DNA of 64,000 nucleotides from JAQBQH01 sp035607415 (GTDB lineage Bacteria > Myxococcota_A > Polyangia > Palsa-1104): NCBI GenBank assembly GCA_035607415.1, contig DATNAQ010000044.1, positions 124,001 to 188,000 of the forward strand. Reading direction: 5' to 3'. The notes under the pieces were generated by a model. That model searched no databases and was not told where the DNA came from. It worked only from the letters and a program-made list of their open reading frames with translations. How positions within the stretch are numbered: position 1 is the first letter of the stretch; each line of letters opens with the position of its first letter. This document shows positions 36,344 to 50,022 of this stretch, in pieces. Both the position numbers and the translations under genes were made by a program.

Positions 36344-38077
36344 GTGGCGGCGCTGGCCACGCTCCCCTACCTGCCCTCCGTCGGCCATGACTTCGTCATG
36401 GACGACCCGTACTACATCACCAAGAACCCGGCGGTGACGCGCGGCGTGCCGCTCTCGACCTACTTCGTCGATCGCGCGACCGGCGCCAATCGCCAGGACT
36501 ACCGGACCTGGTATCGGCCCATCCGCACCGTCACCTTCCGCGCCCTCGTGGCGACCGCGGGCGTCGCGCCGCGCGCCTTCGGCCTGGCGAACCTCGCGCT
36601 CTACCTCGGGTGCATCGCCCTCGTCGCCGCGATGGCGCTGCGCCTCGCCGGCGGCGATCGGCTGGCCGCGCTCGCCGCGGCCGCGTGGTGGGCGGCGCTG
36701 CCGGTGCACGTCGAGCCGGTGTCCTACTACTCGGCGCTCGGCGATCTGCTGTCGCTCCTCTTCGAGCTGGCGGCGCTCATGGCCGCGGCGCGCGCCATCG
36801 CGCGCGCGCGGCACGCGTGGCTCTTCGGCATCGCGTCGTTCCTGCTCGCGGCGCTGGCGCTGACGACGAAGGAGATGGCCTTCACCGAGCCCGGCCTGCT
36901 CGGCCTCGGCGTGCTCGTCGCCTGGCGCCGCCTGCCGCCCGACGCCCGCCGGCGCGCCATCGTGCAGCTCGGCGCCCACGCGCTCCTCACGCTCGCGGCC
37001 TTCGAGGTGCACCGCCGCATCGTGCACGGCTTCGGGCAGGGCGCGGTCACCGCCGGCGCCCTCGGCCACGCCGTCGTGCGCGCCCCGCTCTACTTCTGGG
37101 CCTACGTGCGCATCATCCTTTGGCCCGTCGGCCACGCCGCCGCCTACGCCGACGTGCACGGCGGCCCGCTGGCGCTCGCGCTCGCCTGGCTCGGCCTCGC
37201 CGCCGTCGCGCTGCTCACGTGGCGCGCGCGCCGCCCGTCGCTGTTCGTGGCGCTCGGCTGGTTCGTCGTCTCGCTCGCGCCCGTCTTGCACCTGGTGCCG
37301 CTGCTCTCGTACTACGCCGATCGCTTCGCGCTCGTGCCGTCGGTGGGCCTGGCGTTCGCCGTCGCCGTCGCCGTCGCGGCGCTGAAAGATCGCGCGCGCA
37401 CGGCCGCGCTCGCCGTCGTCGGGCTCGCCGTCGTCGTCGGGCTCGTCGCCAGCAGCGTGCAGGCGCGCGCCTGGCGTGACGATCTCACGCTGTGGCAGGC
37501 CTCGGTCGCCGCCGAGCCGCGCGCGGCGCTCGCGCAGTCGAACCTCGGCCTGTCGCTCCTGCGCGAGCATCGCCCCGCCGAGGCGCTCGAGCACCTCACC
37601 GCCGCCGAGGCCATCGACGGCAAGAGCGCCGCCGTCCTCGTCGGCTCCGCCGCCGCCCACGACGCGCTCGGCCACGGCGCCGCCGCCGAGCGCGCGGCGC
37701 GCGAAGCCGTCGCCGCCGATCCCAACGACGCGCGCGCCCACGCCATCCTCGGCAGCCTCCTGGCCCGCCGCGGCGCGCTCGACGACGCCGCCGCCGAGGC
37801 CGGGCGCGCGCGCACGCTCAACCCCGAGCTCGCCTCCGCCTGGACGCTCTCGGCGCACCTCGACGAAGTGCGCGGCCATCCCGCCGACGCTCTCGCCGGC
37901 TGGCGCCGCGCCGCCGCGCTGGTGCCGGCCAACGCCGACTACCAGGCCGAAATCGCCCGCCTGTCGCTCGTCACCGGCGACCGCGCCGGCGCCGCCGCCG
38001 CCGCCGGCGCCTGCCTCCAGCTTCGCCCCGATCACCCGCGTTGCCGCGCCCTTGCCGCCCGCGCTGGCTCGCCGTAG
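36344..38077 (+). CDS. TMTC-like multi-pass membrane protein with TPR tail
   Basis: 577 residues from the GTG at 36344. The N-terminal 360 residues form about ten membrane helices; the first luminal loop carries FVMDDPYYITKNPAV and RTWYRPI, like the acidic DD motif and DDxxxxxNP segment of TMTC/PMT-type (GT-C fold) glycosyltransferases. HVEPVSYYSALGDLLS is also TMTC-like. The C-terminus has about five TPRs (residues 390-570). TMTC proteins transfer mannose from a polyprenyl donor to proteins; here substrate and donor are unknown. The first helix seems to begin before 36344 (in-frame codons from 36308 onward), so the true start may be an unusual codon upstream. Confidence 0.72.
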   Translation: MAALATLPYLPSVGHDFVMDDPYYITKNPAVTRGVPLSTYFVDRATGANRQDYRTWYRPIRTVTFRALVATAGVAPRAFGLANLALYLGCIALVAAMALRLAGGDRLAALAAAAWWAALPVHVEPVSYYSALGDLLSLLFELAALMAAARAIARARHAWLFGIASFLLAALALTTKEMAFTEPGLLGLGVLVAWRRLPPDARRRAIVQLGAHALLTLAAFEVHRRIVHGFGQGAVTAGALGHAVVRAPLYFWAYVRIILWPVGHAAAYADVHGGPLALALAWLGLAAVALLTWRARRPSLFVALGWFVVSLAPVLHLVPLLSYYADRFALVPSVGLAFAVAVAVAALKDRARTAALAVVGLAVVVGLVASSVQARAWRDDLTLWQASVAAEPRAALAQSNLGLSLLREHRPAEALEHLTAAEAIDGKSAAVLVGSAAAHDALGHGAAAERAAREAVAADPNDARAHAILGSLLARRGALDDAAAEAGRARTLNPELASAWTLSAHLDEVRGHPADALAGWRRAAALVPANADYQAEIARLSLVTGDRAGAAAAAGACLQLRPDHPRCRALAARAGSP

Positions 38078-38091
38078 CGCCGGGCGTCTGC

Positions 38092-38097
38092 TAGAGT
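38092..38097 (+). promoter_or_regulatory. -10 element of the flippase-sensor operon
   Basis: TAGAGT, 7 nt before the ATG at 38105; no ribosome binding site. This predicts a leaderless mRNA for the first gene of the operon. Confidence 0.4.
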
Positions 38098-38104
38098 TGG
38101 ACCC

Positions 38105-39097
38105 ATGTCCTCGACGGGCGGCCGCCGCATGAGCGTCGGCGCCATTGCAAAAAAGATCGCTCCCTACTTCATCGCCGCCGTGGCGCTCGGATGGGTCCTG
38201 CACTCCACCGATCGCCACAAGCTGATGGAGGCGCTGCACCACGCGCCCATCTTCGCCTTCGTCGCCTTCTCGACGGTGATCATCCTCCTCAACTGCGCCG
38301 CCGACACCTTCGCGATGGGCGCCGTCTTCGCCCGCTTCGGCTGCAAGGTCCCCTACAAGGATCTGTATCTCGTGCGCGCGTCGACCTACCTCCTCGCCGT
38401 CGTGAACTACCACGTCGGCCAGGCGGCCATCGTCGGCTACCTCTACCGCGTGCGCCGCGTGCCGCTGCTCAAGGCGTCGGGCTGGATCCTGTTCATCATC
38501 GGCATCAACGTCGGCACGCTCTTCCTGCTCGCCTCGGCGGGCGCCACGCGCGTGAGCGGCGACCTCGCCGTCTTGCGCTACATCCCGCTCGTGTGCGGCA
38601 TCGGCATCGTCGTCTACGCGGCGCTGCTGACCTTGAAGCCGCGCATCCTGGCCGAGCGCCGCATCCTGCAGCCGCTCTTCGAGATGGGCATCTCCGGCCA
38701 CATCTACGGCGTGCTCGTGCGCCTGCCGCACATCGGCGTGCTCCTGGTGTGGCACTTCTTCTCGCTGCGCATGTTCGGCGTGCCGGTGACCGTCGGCGCC
38801 GCGCTGCTCTACCTGCCGGCCTACTTCGCCGTCTCGTCGCTGCCGATCAACGTCAACGGCCTCGGCGTGGCGCAGCTGGTCGCCGTCTACTTCTTCGCGC
38901 CCTACGCCGTCGTCGCCAGCGGCGCGGGCGACATGCACGCCGCGCAGAAGGCGGCGGTCATGGCCTACAGCCTGGCGACGTCGGGAATCTCGATCGTGCT
39001 GCAGCTCGCGCTCGGCCTCGTGTGCCTGCGCTGGGCCTCGGCGCGAGGGCTCAAGCCGCAGCCCGTCGAAGCGGTCGCAGAGGTGGCAGCAGGCTGA
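38105..39097 (+). CDS. Flippase-like integral membrane protein (LPG synthase TM family)
   Basis: 330 residues with about eight membrane helices, matching the UPF0104/lysylphosphatidylglycerol-synthase transmembrane domain. Recognisable parts are YLLAVVNYHVGQAAIVGYLYR, FSLRMFGVPVTVGAALLYLPAY and SSLPINVNGLGVAQLVAVYFF, close to the typical xxxPGGxGxxE loop but with NVNGLGVAQ instead. The catalytic GNAT domain of MprF is absent, so it is a putative lipid or isoprenoid-linked glycan flippase. First gene of a tightly coupled five-gene operon (TGATG overlap with the next). Confidence 0.78.
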   Translation: MSSTGGRRMSVGAIAKKIAPYFIAAVALGWVLHSTDRHKLMEALHHAPIFAFVAFSTVIILLNCAADTFAMGAVFARFGCKVPYKDLYLVRASTYLLAVVNYHVGQAAIVGYLYRVRRVPLLKASGWILFIIGINVGTLFLLASAGATRVSGDLAVLRYIPLVCGIGIVVYAALLTLKPRILAERRILQPLFEMGISGHIYGVLVRLPHIGVLLVWHFFSLRMFGVPVTVGAALLYLPAYFAVSSLPINVNGLGVAQLVAVYFFAPYAVVASGAGDMHAAQKAAVMAYSLATSGISIVLQLALGLVCLRWASARGLKPQPVEAVAEVAAG

Positions 39098-39510
39098 TGG
39101 CCAGTTACGGTCAACCACGACGGCTCAACGCCGTCACCTTCGTGATGATCTTGATGGCGCTCGCCGCCGGCTACTGGGTGTGGCGCTTCTTCCCCGTCTA
39201 TTTCGACGGCTGGTCGGTCGACCACCTGTTGAAAGAGGCGGCGTCGAAGACCTACCGCCTCAACCGGCTGGACGAGCCCGAGCGCACCAAAGAGCTGACC
39301 GCGCTCGTCAACAAGACCAAGGCCGACATCGCCAAGCAGGGCAACGTCACCGATCCCGATCTGCTCGTGAACCTCGACATCGAGGGCAACAACGTCGCCG
39401 TCTCGGCCGACTACAAGGTCATCGTCACGCATCCCTACATCAACAAGACGACGACGCTGCACTTCCACAAGTCCGAGACCGCCGACATCAAGAAGGTCAA
39501 CTGGGAGTGA
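39097..39510 (+). CDS. Small single-pass membrane protein
   Basis: 137 residues. One N-terminal membrane helix (AVTFVMILMALAAGYWVWRFF, about 12-32), then a helical part and a beta-rich tail (PDLLVNLDIEGNNVAVSADYKVIVTHPYINKTTTLHFHKS) in the periplasm. The layout resembles DUF4845-type proteins, but I am not sure of the match. Its position between the flippase-like gene and the binding protein, with TGATG and GTGA overlaps, suggests a role in the same envelope process. Confidence 0.7.
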   Translation: MASYGQPRRLNAVTFVMILMALAAGYWVWRFFPVYFDGWSVDHLLKEAASKTYRLNRLDEPERTKELTALVNKTKADIAKQGNVTDPDLLVNLDIEGNNVAVSADYKVIVTHPYINKTTTLHFHKSETADIKKVNWE

Positions 39511-40372
39511 CCGTGCGCGCTCTCGTCGCGCTCGCCTGCATGACCGCGGCGGCGCACGCCGAGCCGATGCAGGTCATCGTGGTCAAGCGCGCCGGCGTCA
39601 TGGCCTACGAGGAAGTGGCCGAGGAGTTCGCCGAGATGTGCCGCGTGCGCGCCCGCGTCATCACGCTCGGATCGGCGTTCGACGGCGCCGTGCGCGCACC
39701 GCATTTTTCGGCCGACGATCTCGTGGTCACCGTCGGGCAGGAGGCGCTCGACGCCATCCACGGCACCAAAGCGCACGTGATCCCGACGCTCGCCTTCCAC
39801 ACGCCCGAGGGGCTCGTGGGGCCGCCGACCTCGCCGCATCCCGAGCTCATCCTGCGCGTCTTGGCGATGGCGCGCGGCAATCGCATCCACACCGTCGGCG
39901 TGGTCTTCGGTCCGCGCGCGGCGGTGGTGGCGGCGCAGGCGGCGCGCGCCGCCGATCGGCTCGGGTTGGCCATCGTGAGCGCGCGCGTGTCGTCGGGGCC
40001 CGAGGCGGTGCGCGCGCTGCACGCGATGTCGGAGAAGGTCGATGCGCTCTGGCTGCCGGGCGACACCGACGTCATCACGCCGCAGGTGTTCCAGTACGCG
40101 TTGCGCCTGCAGCTCGAGCGCGGCCTGGCGGTGGCGGCGGCGACGCGGCAGCAGGTGCACTCCGGCGCGCTCGTCGCCGCCGACTTCGATCCGCACTCGT
40201 CGGGGCGCATCGCCGCCGATCTGGCGAACCGCTACCTCGAGGGGCGCAGCGTCGAGAACGACACGTCGGAGCTCGACGTCTGGTCGGGCGCGCGCGTGAC
40301 CGTGAACACCCAGGTGGCGCGCCGGCTCGGCGTCGACGTGCCGGCGCTGGTGCGCCTGGGAGCGCGCTTCGA

Positions 40373-40376
<4 letters not shown>
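39507..40376 (+). CDS. ABC-type substrate-binding protein (ABC_sub_bind-like), orphan
   Basis: 289 residues from GTG 39507 (a GTG at 39513 is also possible). Signal peptide ALVALACMTAAAHA, then a periplasmic-binding-protein fold of the type found in tryptophan/tyrosine-like ABC_sub_bind proteins: DLVVTVGQEALDAIHGTKAHVIPTLAFHTP, HTVGVVFGPRA, RVSSGPEAVRALHAMSEKVDALWLPGDTDVITPQVFQYALRLQ. There is no permease or ATPase in the window. It is coupled by ATGA to the histidine kinase that follows, so the most likely role is ligand capture for a periplasmic sensor rather than transport (inference). Confidence 0.78.
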
Positions 40377-42489
<2,113 letters not shown>

Positions 42490-42493
<4 letters not shown>

Positions 42494-42861
42494 CCAAGAC
42501 CGTGCTGCTCGTCGAGGACAACCCGCACAACCGCAAGATCTTCAGCGGCATGCTCGGCCACGCCGGCTTCACCGTCATCGAAGCCGAGGACGGGCACAAG
42601 GCGCTCGCTGCCGTCGAGAAGACGCTGCCCGATGTGATCCTCATGGATCTGTCGATCCCCGGCGTCGACGGCTGGGAGGTGACGCGCCGCCTCAAGGCGG
42701 ACGCGCGCACCAAGGCCGTGCCCATCATCGCCCTGACGGCGCACGCCATGCGCGGCGACGAGGAGCGCGCGCGCGCCGCCGGCTGCGACCACTATCTGGC
42801 CAAGCCGATCTCGCCGAAGAAGGTCGTCGAAGAGGTCCGCAAGATCCTGAAGATGGTCTGA
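42490..42861 (+). CDS. Single-domain response regulator (DivK-like)
   Basis: 123 residues: LLVEDNPHNRKIF opening, phosphoacceptor Asp in VILMDLSIPGVDGWEV (about residue 53), ALTAHAM and LAKPISPKKVV. DivK/CpdR-like receivers act by protein-protein contact, since no output domain is present. Last gene of the operon, coupled to the kinase by ATGA, with a GGAGGAG site upstream, so expressed as its cognate partner. Confidence 0.92.
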
Positions 42862-42872
42862 CGAAAAATTCA

Positions 42873-42963
42873 CAGGGAGATCAAGAGATCCCGAGCTCAG
42901 GAGATCAAGAACACCGGGCACGTGGACCAATTATCCTGATCTCATGATCTCCTGATCTCCCTG
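42873..42963. repeat. Inverted pair of 8-bp tandem arrays
   Basis: In the 152-bp gap before the cyclase gene. The right arm is three 8-bp units TGATCTCM (42937-42960). The left arm has the complementary unit GGAGATCA at 42876-42883 and 42900-42907, with degenerate units AGAGATCC and CGAGCTCA between. The outer arms pair as CAGGGAGATCA / TGATCTCCCTG (42873-42883 with 42953-42963) plus six more pairs after one mismatch, giving an 18-bp imperfect stem around a loop of about 55 nt. It may be a bidirectional terminator, a REP-like element or a protein-binding array. Confidence 0.6.
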
Positions 42964-42974
42964 TAAATCCGGCC

Positions 42975-43004
42975 TTTACGGGCCATGGTGATCTCGGTTA
43001 AAAT
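42975..43004 (+). promoter_or_regulatory. Promoter of the FHA-GAF cyclase gene
   Basis: TTTACG (42975-42980), 18-bp spacer, TAAAAT (42999-43004), 9 nt before the ATG at 43014. A short CGGAG lies directly before the ATG, too close for a normal ribosome binding site, so the message has a very short leader. Confidence 0.5.
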
Positions 43005-43013
43005 CTTCGGAGC

Positions 43014-44627
<1,614 letters not shown>

Positions 44628-44640
44628 TAAGCTGCCCCCC

Positions 44641-45332
44641 GTGCGCCGGCTTCCCCTCCTATTAATAGGTAGCGCCCTCTTCGCCGCGTCGGTTGCGGGC
44701 GGGGGCGTGGCGCGCGCGCAGCCGCAGCTCGGGCCCGAGCTGACGGTGCCCGAGCAGGAGGTGGTCGAGCAGCACGGCGTGGCCTGGCCGCTCATGCTCG
44801 ACGTGCATGCGCTCCTCGGCGTCGAGCCGCACGGCGAGCGCGGCGCGCCCATCGCCTTCGGTGCCGGCGCCGAGCTGTTGTGGCGCGCGCGCATCGGCGG
44901 CTTCGCCGAGCTGTTGTCGTCGGAGGGCACGGCGCTGATCACGCCGACGATCGGAGGCGTCAAGACGCAGGGGTTCGCCGATCGCATCAGCATTCCCTTC
45001 GGGTTGGCGGCGCGGCCGCTCGCGCGCTGGTTCGCCGATCGCCACGACTGGTGGGCGCGCCTGGTCACCGGCATCGGCGTGCAGGTCGGCATCACCGTCG
45101 AGCATCTGCGCACCAGCGACGAGAGCAACACGACGGCGGGGTTGCACGCGGCGCTCTCGCTCGACGTGCCCATCTACGGCGGGCCCAAGCAGGGCGGCGT
45201 GACGCTGCGCCTGGCCGGCCGGCTCATGGTGACGCCGTCGACGTCGCTCGACTTCAGCGACATGATTCACACCTTCACGGTGTTCGAGCCCGCGACCGCC
45301 GGACAGCTGTTCGTCGGCCTCGCCTACTATCC

Positions 45333-45336
<4 letters not shown>
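44641..45336 (+). CDS. Exported barrel-like protein of unknown function
   Basis: 231 residues. Signal peptide (cleavage after ARA, about residue 26), then alternating hydrophobic strands with aromatic girdles (LMLDVHALLGVEPHGE, AFGAGAELLWRARIGGFAELL, ARLVTGIGVQVGITVEHL, GVTLRLAGRLMVTP, AGQLFVGLAYYP), consistent with an outer-membrane beta barrel of about 8 strands. No family recognised. GTG start. Its stop overlaps the hydantoinase B start (GTGA). Confidence 0.65.
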
Positions 45337-47021
<1,685 letters not shown>

Positions 47022-47034
47022 CGCGCCGCCGGCG

Positions 47035-47199
47035 CTAGTGTCCAGTGTCAGAAATTCGCGTGCACCGAGGGCGGTGCGACGCCGCGCGCGCGAGGCGCGA
47101 CGACCGCGAATACCTGAAGGTATTTAGGGGAGGAGCAACGAAGCGCCCGCGGATGTCGCGACGCCCGACTGCTAGCGAATTTCTGATACGGGACACTAG
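47035..47199. mobile_element. MITE-like element with 25-bp terminal inverted repeats
   Basis: A 165-bp segment bounded by inverted repeats at 47035-47059 and 47175-47199 that agree at 23 of 25 positions. Each outer end is CTAG, so the core is flanked by TA, the target duplication of IS630/Tc1-type elements. Internal hairpin AATACC-TGAA-GGTATT at 47109-47124. It has no transposase and is too short for one; a partial copy lies at 36209-36268. Its right TA forms part of the stop codon of the porin gene. Confidence 0.75.
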
Positions 47200-48350
47200 A
47201 AGCCGACGAGCAGCGCCAGCGTCAGCGTGTGCTGATCGCGCGCGCCCGCCGGCTGCGTGAAGCGCTCGAACACGAAGGCCGACGAGCTGTCGTGCCGGTA
47301 CTCGAAGCGCGCGCCGAGCGCCAGCCGCTCGAGATGCCCCTGCAGCGCCGCGGTCACCGTCTCTTCGGTCACGCTCTGGCGCGTGCCGGTGGCGAAGCCG
47401 TCGGGGTCGCCGAGGTACTCGCCGCGCACCGCGATCCAGCTCCACGCCGTCGGACGGGCGAGCGCGTAGCCGGCCACGCCCCAGAAGCTCACGCCGCCGC
47501 GCGCGCGATCGTCGCCGTAGTCGCCGCTGGCGGCGACGGAGAGCCAGCGCAGCGGCGTCCAGACCGCGTAGCCGTCGCCGAGGTTGCGCAGCGTCAGGTG
47601 CGGATCGGCGAGCAGCGACGGGGGATGCTCCCAGCCGCCGATGTAGACGAGCACGATCTCGAGCCCCGCGCGCGGCCGCCACGTGAGCGCCGCGGCCCAG
47701 GTGCGCAGATCGCTGCCGTCGAGGAAGTTGGCGTTCCAGCCGTTGACCCAATAGAGCGAGACGCCGACGGTCGGCGCGGGCGCCACGGTGACGCGCACGC
47801 CGGTGTGCAGCGTCGGCTCGGCGAACGCGAAGAGGAGCCCGCGCGAGTAGCTCCAGTTGGTCGGCGCCTCGTTGTCCTCGAGGCCGACCGGCGTGTTGAG
47901 CTTGCCGACGTCGACGGCGATCGGCCGCGCCGCCGGCACCACGACGCTGACGAACGCCTGCTCGACATGCGAGAACCAGCGCGCCACGTCGGGATGCTGC
48001 GCCGCTTCCGGATCTTGCGCGTAGAAAGCGTCGGCGGTGTCGCCGAAGGCGGTGTCGATGCGAAAGCCGATGCGCCGCGGCTTACAGGCCAGCGTCACCC
48101 GCACCAGGCCCACCGACGCGACGTCGCTGTGCAGATCGAACTGGCGCAGCTGGTTGGTGCCCGACGCGGGCGAGTTGAAGTTGTGGAGCACGTAGAAGTC
48201 GCCGAGGCCGCCGAGCCACCAGCGCGCGGGCGCGGGCACGTCGTCGTAAGGATCGGTCTCGGCGCCGCCGCCCGCGGCCGCGACGAACGGCGCCAGCGTC
48301 AGGGCCGCAGCCGCGACGAGCGACACCGCGTGGCGCAGGCAGCAGCGCAC
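47196..48350 (-). CDS. BBP2-type outer-membrane porin
   Basis: 384 residues with a signal peptide (cleavage after VAAA) and a barrel-type C-terminus ending in Phe (LALLVGF), the usual signal for barrel assembly. The segments FVSVVVPAARPIAVDVGKLNTPVGLEDNEAPTNWSYSRGLLFAFAEP and WVNGWN match the putative beta-barrel porin-2 (BBP2/OmpL-like) family. The substrate of the pore is unknown. The TAG stop at 47196-47198 is formed at the end of the MITE-like element. The start ATG 48350 lacks a clear ribosome binding site. Confidence 0.85.
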   Translation of the reverse strand: MRCCLRHAVSLVAAAALTLAPFVAAAGGGAETDPYDDVPAPARWWLGGLGDFYVLHNFNSPASGTNQLRQFDLHSDVASVGLVRVTLACKPRRIGFRIDTAFGDTADAFYAQDPEAAQHPDVARWFSHVEQAFVSVVVPAARPIAVDVGKLNTPVGLEDNEAPTNWSYSRGLLFAFAEPTLHTGVRVTVAPAPTVGVSLYWVNGWNANFLDGSDLRTWAAALTWRPRAGLEIVLVYIGGWEHPPSLLADPHLTLRNLGDGYAVWTPLRWLSVAASGDYGDDRARGGVSFWGVAGYALARPTAWSWIAVRGEYLGDPDGFATGTRQSVTEETVTAALQGHLERLALGARFEYRHDSSSAFVFERFTQPAGARDQHTLTLALLVGF

Positions 48351-48415
48351 GCAGAGAAGGTAGCGCCGGCCACGCCGCTCCTCGATCGGGCGGCTCGCGG
48401 CATTACGATCTCCTC

Positions 48416-48697
48416 ATGCGTACATGGATGATCGTAGGGGCCCTGGCGCTGGTGCCGCTCGTCGCCCGCGCCGACGGACCCGACAAGACCAAGAAGACCG
48501 CGCGCGCCGCGGCGCAGACGGCGGCCGACGCCGTGGTCGACAGCGGGCGCACCGTCGGCCGCACCGTCAAGGGCTTCGTCAACGGCGGCACGCCTGCGGC
48601 GAAGCAGGCCGCGCACGAAAACGCCGCCGAGACGCGGCAGGACTGGCACCACGACACCGCCGCCACCAAACAAGCCGCCCACGGCGACGCGCCGTAG
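48416..48697 (+). CDS. Small exported Ala/Lys-rich protein
   Basis: 93 residues: signal peptide (MRTWMIVGALALVPLVARA), mature part of about 73 residues, hydrophilic and Ala/Lys/Thr-rich with repeated AAKQAAH-like segments (TPAAKQAAHENAAETRQD, AATKQAAHGDA). I recognise no family. It lies in the 370-bp region between the porin and PAS kinase genes, and the coding case rests on the signal peptide and codon usage. Confidence 0.55.
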   Translation: MRTWMIVGALALVPLVARADGPDKTKKTARAAAQTAADAVVDSGRTVGRTVKGFVNGGTPAAKQAAHENAAETRQDWHHDTAATKQAAHGDAP

Positions 48698-48720
48698 CCC
48701 TACGGCTCCTTGCCGTAGCT

Positions 48721-50022
48721 CTACGGATCCTTGGCCGGCTCGCGCGGCTCCGCCGGCGGATCGAGCGGCAGCCACACGATGAACTCCGCGCCCCGCCCCG
48801 CCTCCGACGGCGCCAGCTCGATCCGCCCGCCGTGCGAGCGCACGATGCGCTGCGAGATCGCCAGCCCCAGCCCGGTCCCCTCGCCGACGTCCTTGGTCGT
48901 GAAGAACGGGTCGAAGATCTTGGTGGTCAGCTCCGCCGGCACGCCGGGCCCCGAGTCGCGCACGCTCACGCGCACGCCCTGCCCTTCGGGCACCGCGGTC
49001 AGATAGATCTCGCCGCCCGGCCCGGCCGCCTGCGCCGCGTTGGTGAGCAGATTCATGAACACCTGCTGCACCTGACCGCCGCGGCAGCGCACGCGCGGAA
49101 TCGGCGCGTACTGCCGATGCACGGTCACGCGATCGCGCAAGAGCGGCTGCAACAGGTGCAGCGTCGTCTCGAGCCCGGCGATGAGGTCGGTCTCCTCGAC
49201 CTTGCCCACCTGCGGCCGCGAGAACGCCTTCAGCCCGGCCACGATCTGCGCCGTCCGCTCGGCCCCGGCGCGCACGCTCTTGAGCAGGCGCTCCCAATCC
49301 TCCATCAGGAACTCGAAGTCGATGCTGTCCTTCAGCTCCGTCGCGCGCCGCCGCGTGTCGTCGGTGAGCTCGCCCGCTTCGTAGATCCCGATGAGGTTGA
49401 TGAGGTGGCGGAAATATTGCGCCAGGAAGTCGACGTTGCCGTAGACGAAGTTGATCGGGTTGTTGAGCTCGTGCGCGATGCCCGCGACCAGCCGTCCGAG
49501 CGACGACATCTTCTCGTTGAGCACCAGCTGATCCTGCGCGCGCCGGAGCGCCTCGGTACGCTCGAGCACCTTGCGCTCGAGATCCTCCTTGGCCCCGCGC
49601 TCGCGCGCCAGCAGCGCATGATACTTCCGCTGCACGCGCGACTCCGCCGTCACGTCGCGATAGGTCTCGAGCACGAGGCCGCCGCCGATCGGCGTCGACG
49701 TCACGATCAGCGTCAGATCCTCGCCGTCGCCGCGCTTGGCGTGGATCTCGTGCATGCGCAGCGGCTTTTGCGCCGCCACCGCGCGCCGCATGATGCAGTT
49801 CTCGGCGCAGATCTCGAGGTTGAACAGCTGATGGCAGGGCGTGCCCGCCGCCGCCGCGGCCCCGACCTCGCGCGGCCGCTTGCCGGTGTACGCGTCGTAC
49901 GCCGAGTTGCGATAGAGGACGCGATGGTCCTGATCGAGGATCACCGCCGCGTCGACGGCGCCCTCGAGGACGCGCTTGAGATCGGCGAGCGCGTCGGCGG
50001 CGTCACTCATCCGACGCTTCAC
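48721..50022 (-). CDS. PAS-domain sensor histidine kinase
   Basis: 433 residues, cytosolic. PAS domain about 10-130 with the motif CHQLFNLEICAENCIM (C-x8-C-x3-C, near residues 62-78), a coiled coil, HisKA with the catalytic His in RLVAGIAHELNNPINF (about residue 185) and HATPase with N box LLTNAAQAAGPG and G boxes DSGPGVP and EGTGLGLAIS. The same Cys pattern occurs in the PAS protein encoded at 55649. Start ATG 50022 overlaps the upstream stop (ATGA); an internal ATG four codons later is possible. Last gene of the five-gene minus-strand operon. Confidence 0.9.
   Translation of the reverse strand: MKRRMSDAADALADLKRVLEGAVDAAVILDQDHRVLYRNSAYDAYTGKRPREVGAAAAAGTPCHQLFNLEICAENCIMRRAVAAQKPLRMHEIHAKRGDGEDLTLIVTSTPIGGGLVLETYRDVTAESRVQRKYHALLARERGAKEDLERKVLERTEALRRAQDQLVLNEKMSSLGRLVAGIAHELNNPINFVYGNVDFLAQYFRHLINLIGIYEAGELTDDTRRRATELKDSIDFEFLMEDWERLLKSVRAGAERTAQIVAGLKAFSRPQVGKVEETDLIAGLETTLHLLQPLLRDRVTVHRQYAPIPRVRCRGGQVQQVFMNLLTNAAQAAGPGGEIYLTAVPEGQGVRVSVRDSGPGVPAELTTKIFDPFFTTKDVGEGTGLGLAISQRIVRSHGGRIELAPSEAGRGAEFIVWLPLDPPAEPREPAKDP

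Noticed and set aside
42873..42963. Possible CRISPR array
   Set aside because: Units are only 8 bp, contiguous and in both orientations, with no spacers and no cas genes.
47045..47260. 71-residue ORF in the MITE-like element as a gene
   Set aside because: It lies inside the inverted-repeat element, runs into the porin gene antisense, and the same peptide recurs only because the element is repeated at 36 kb.
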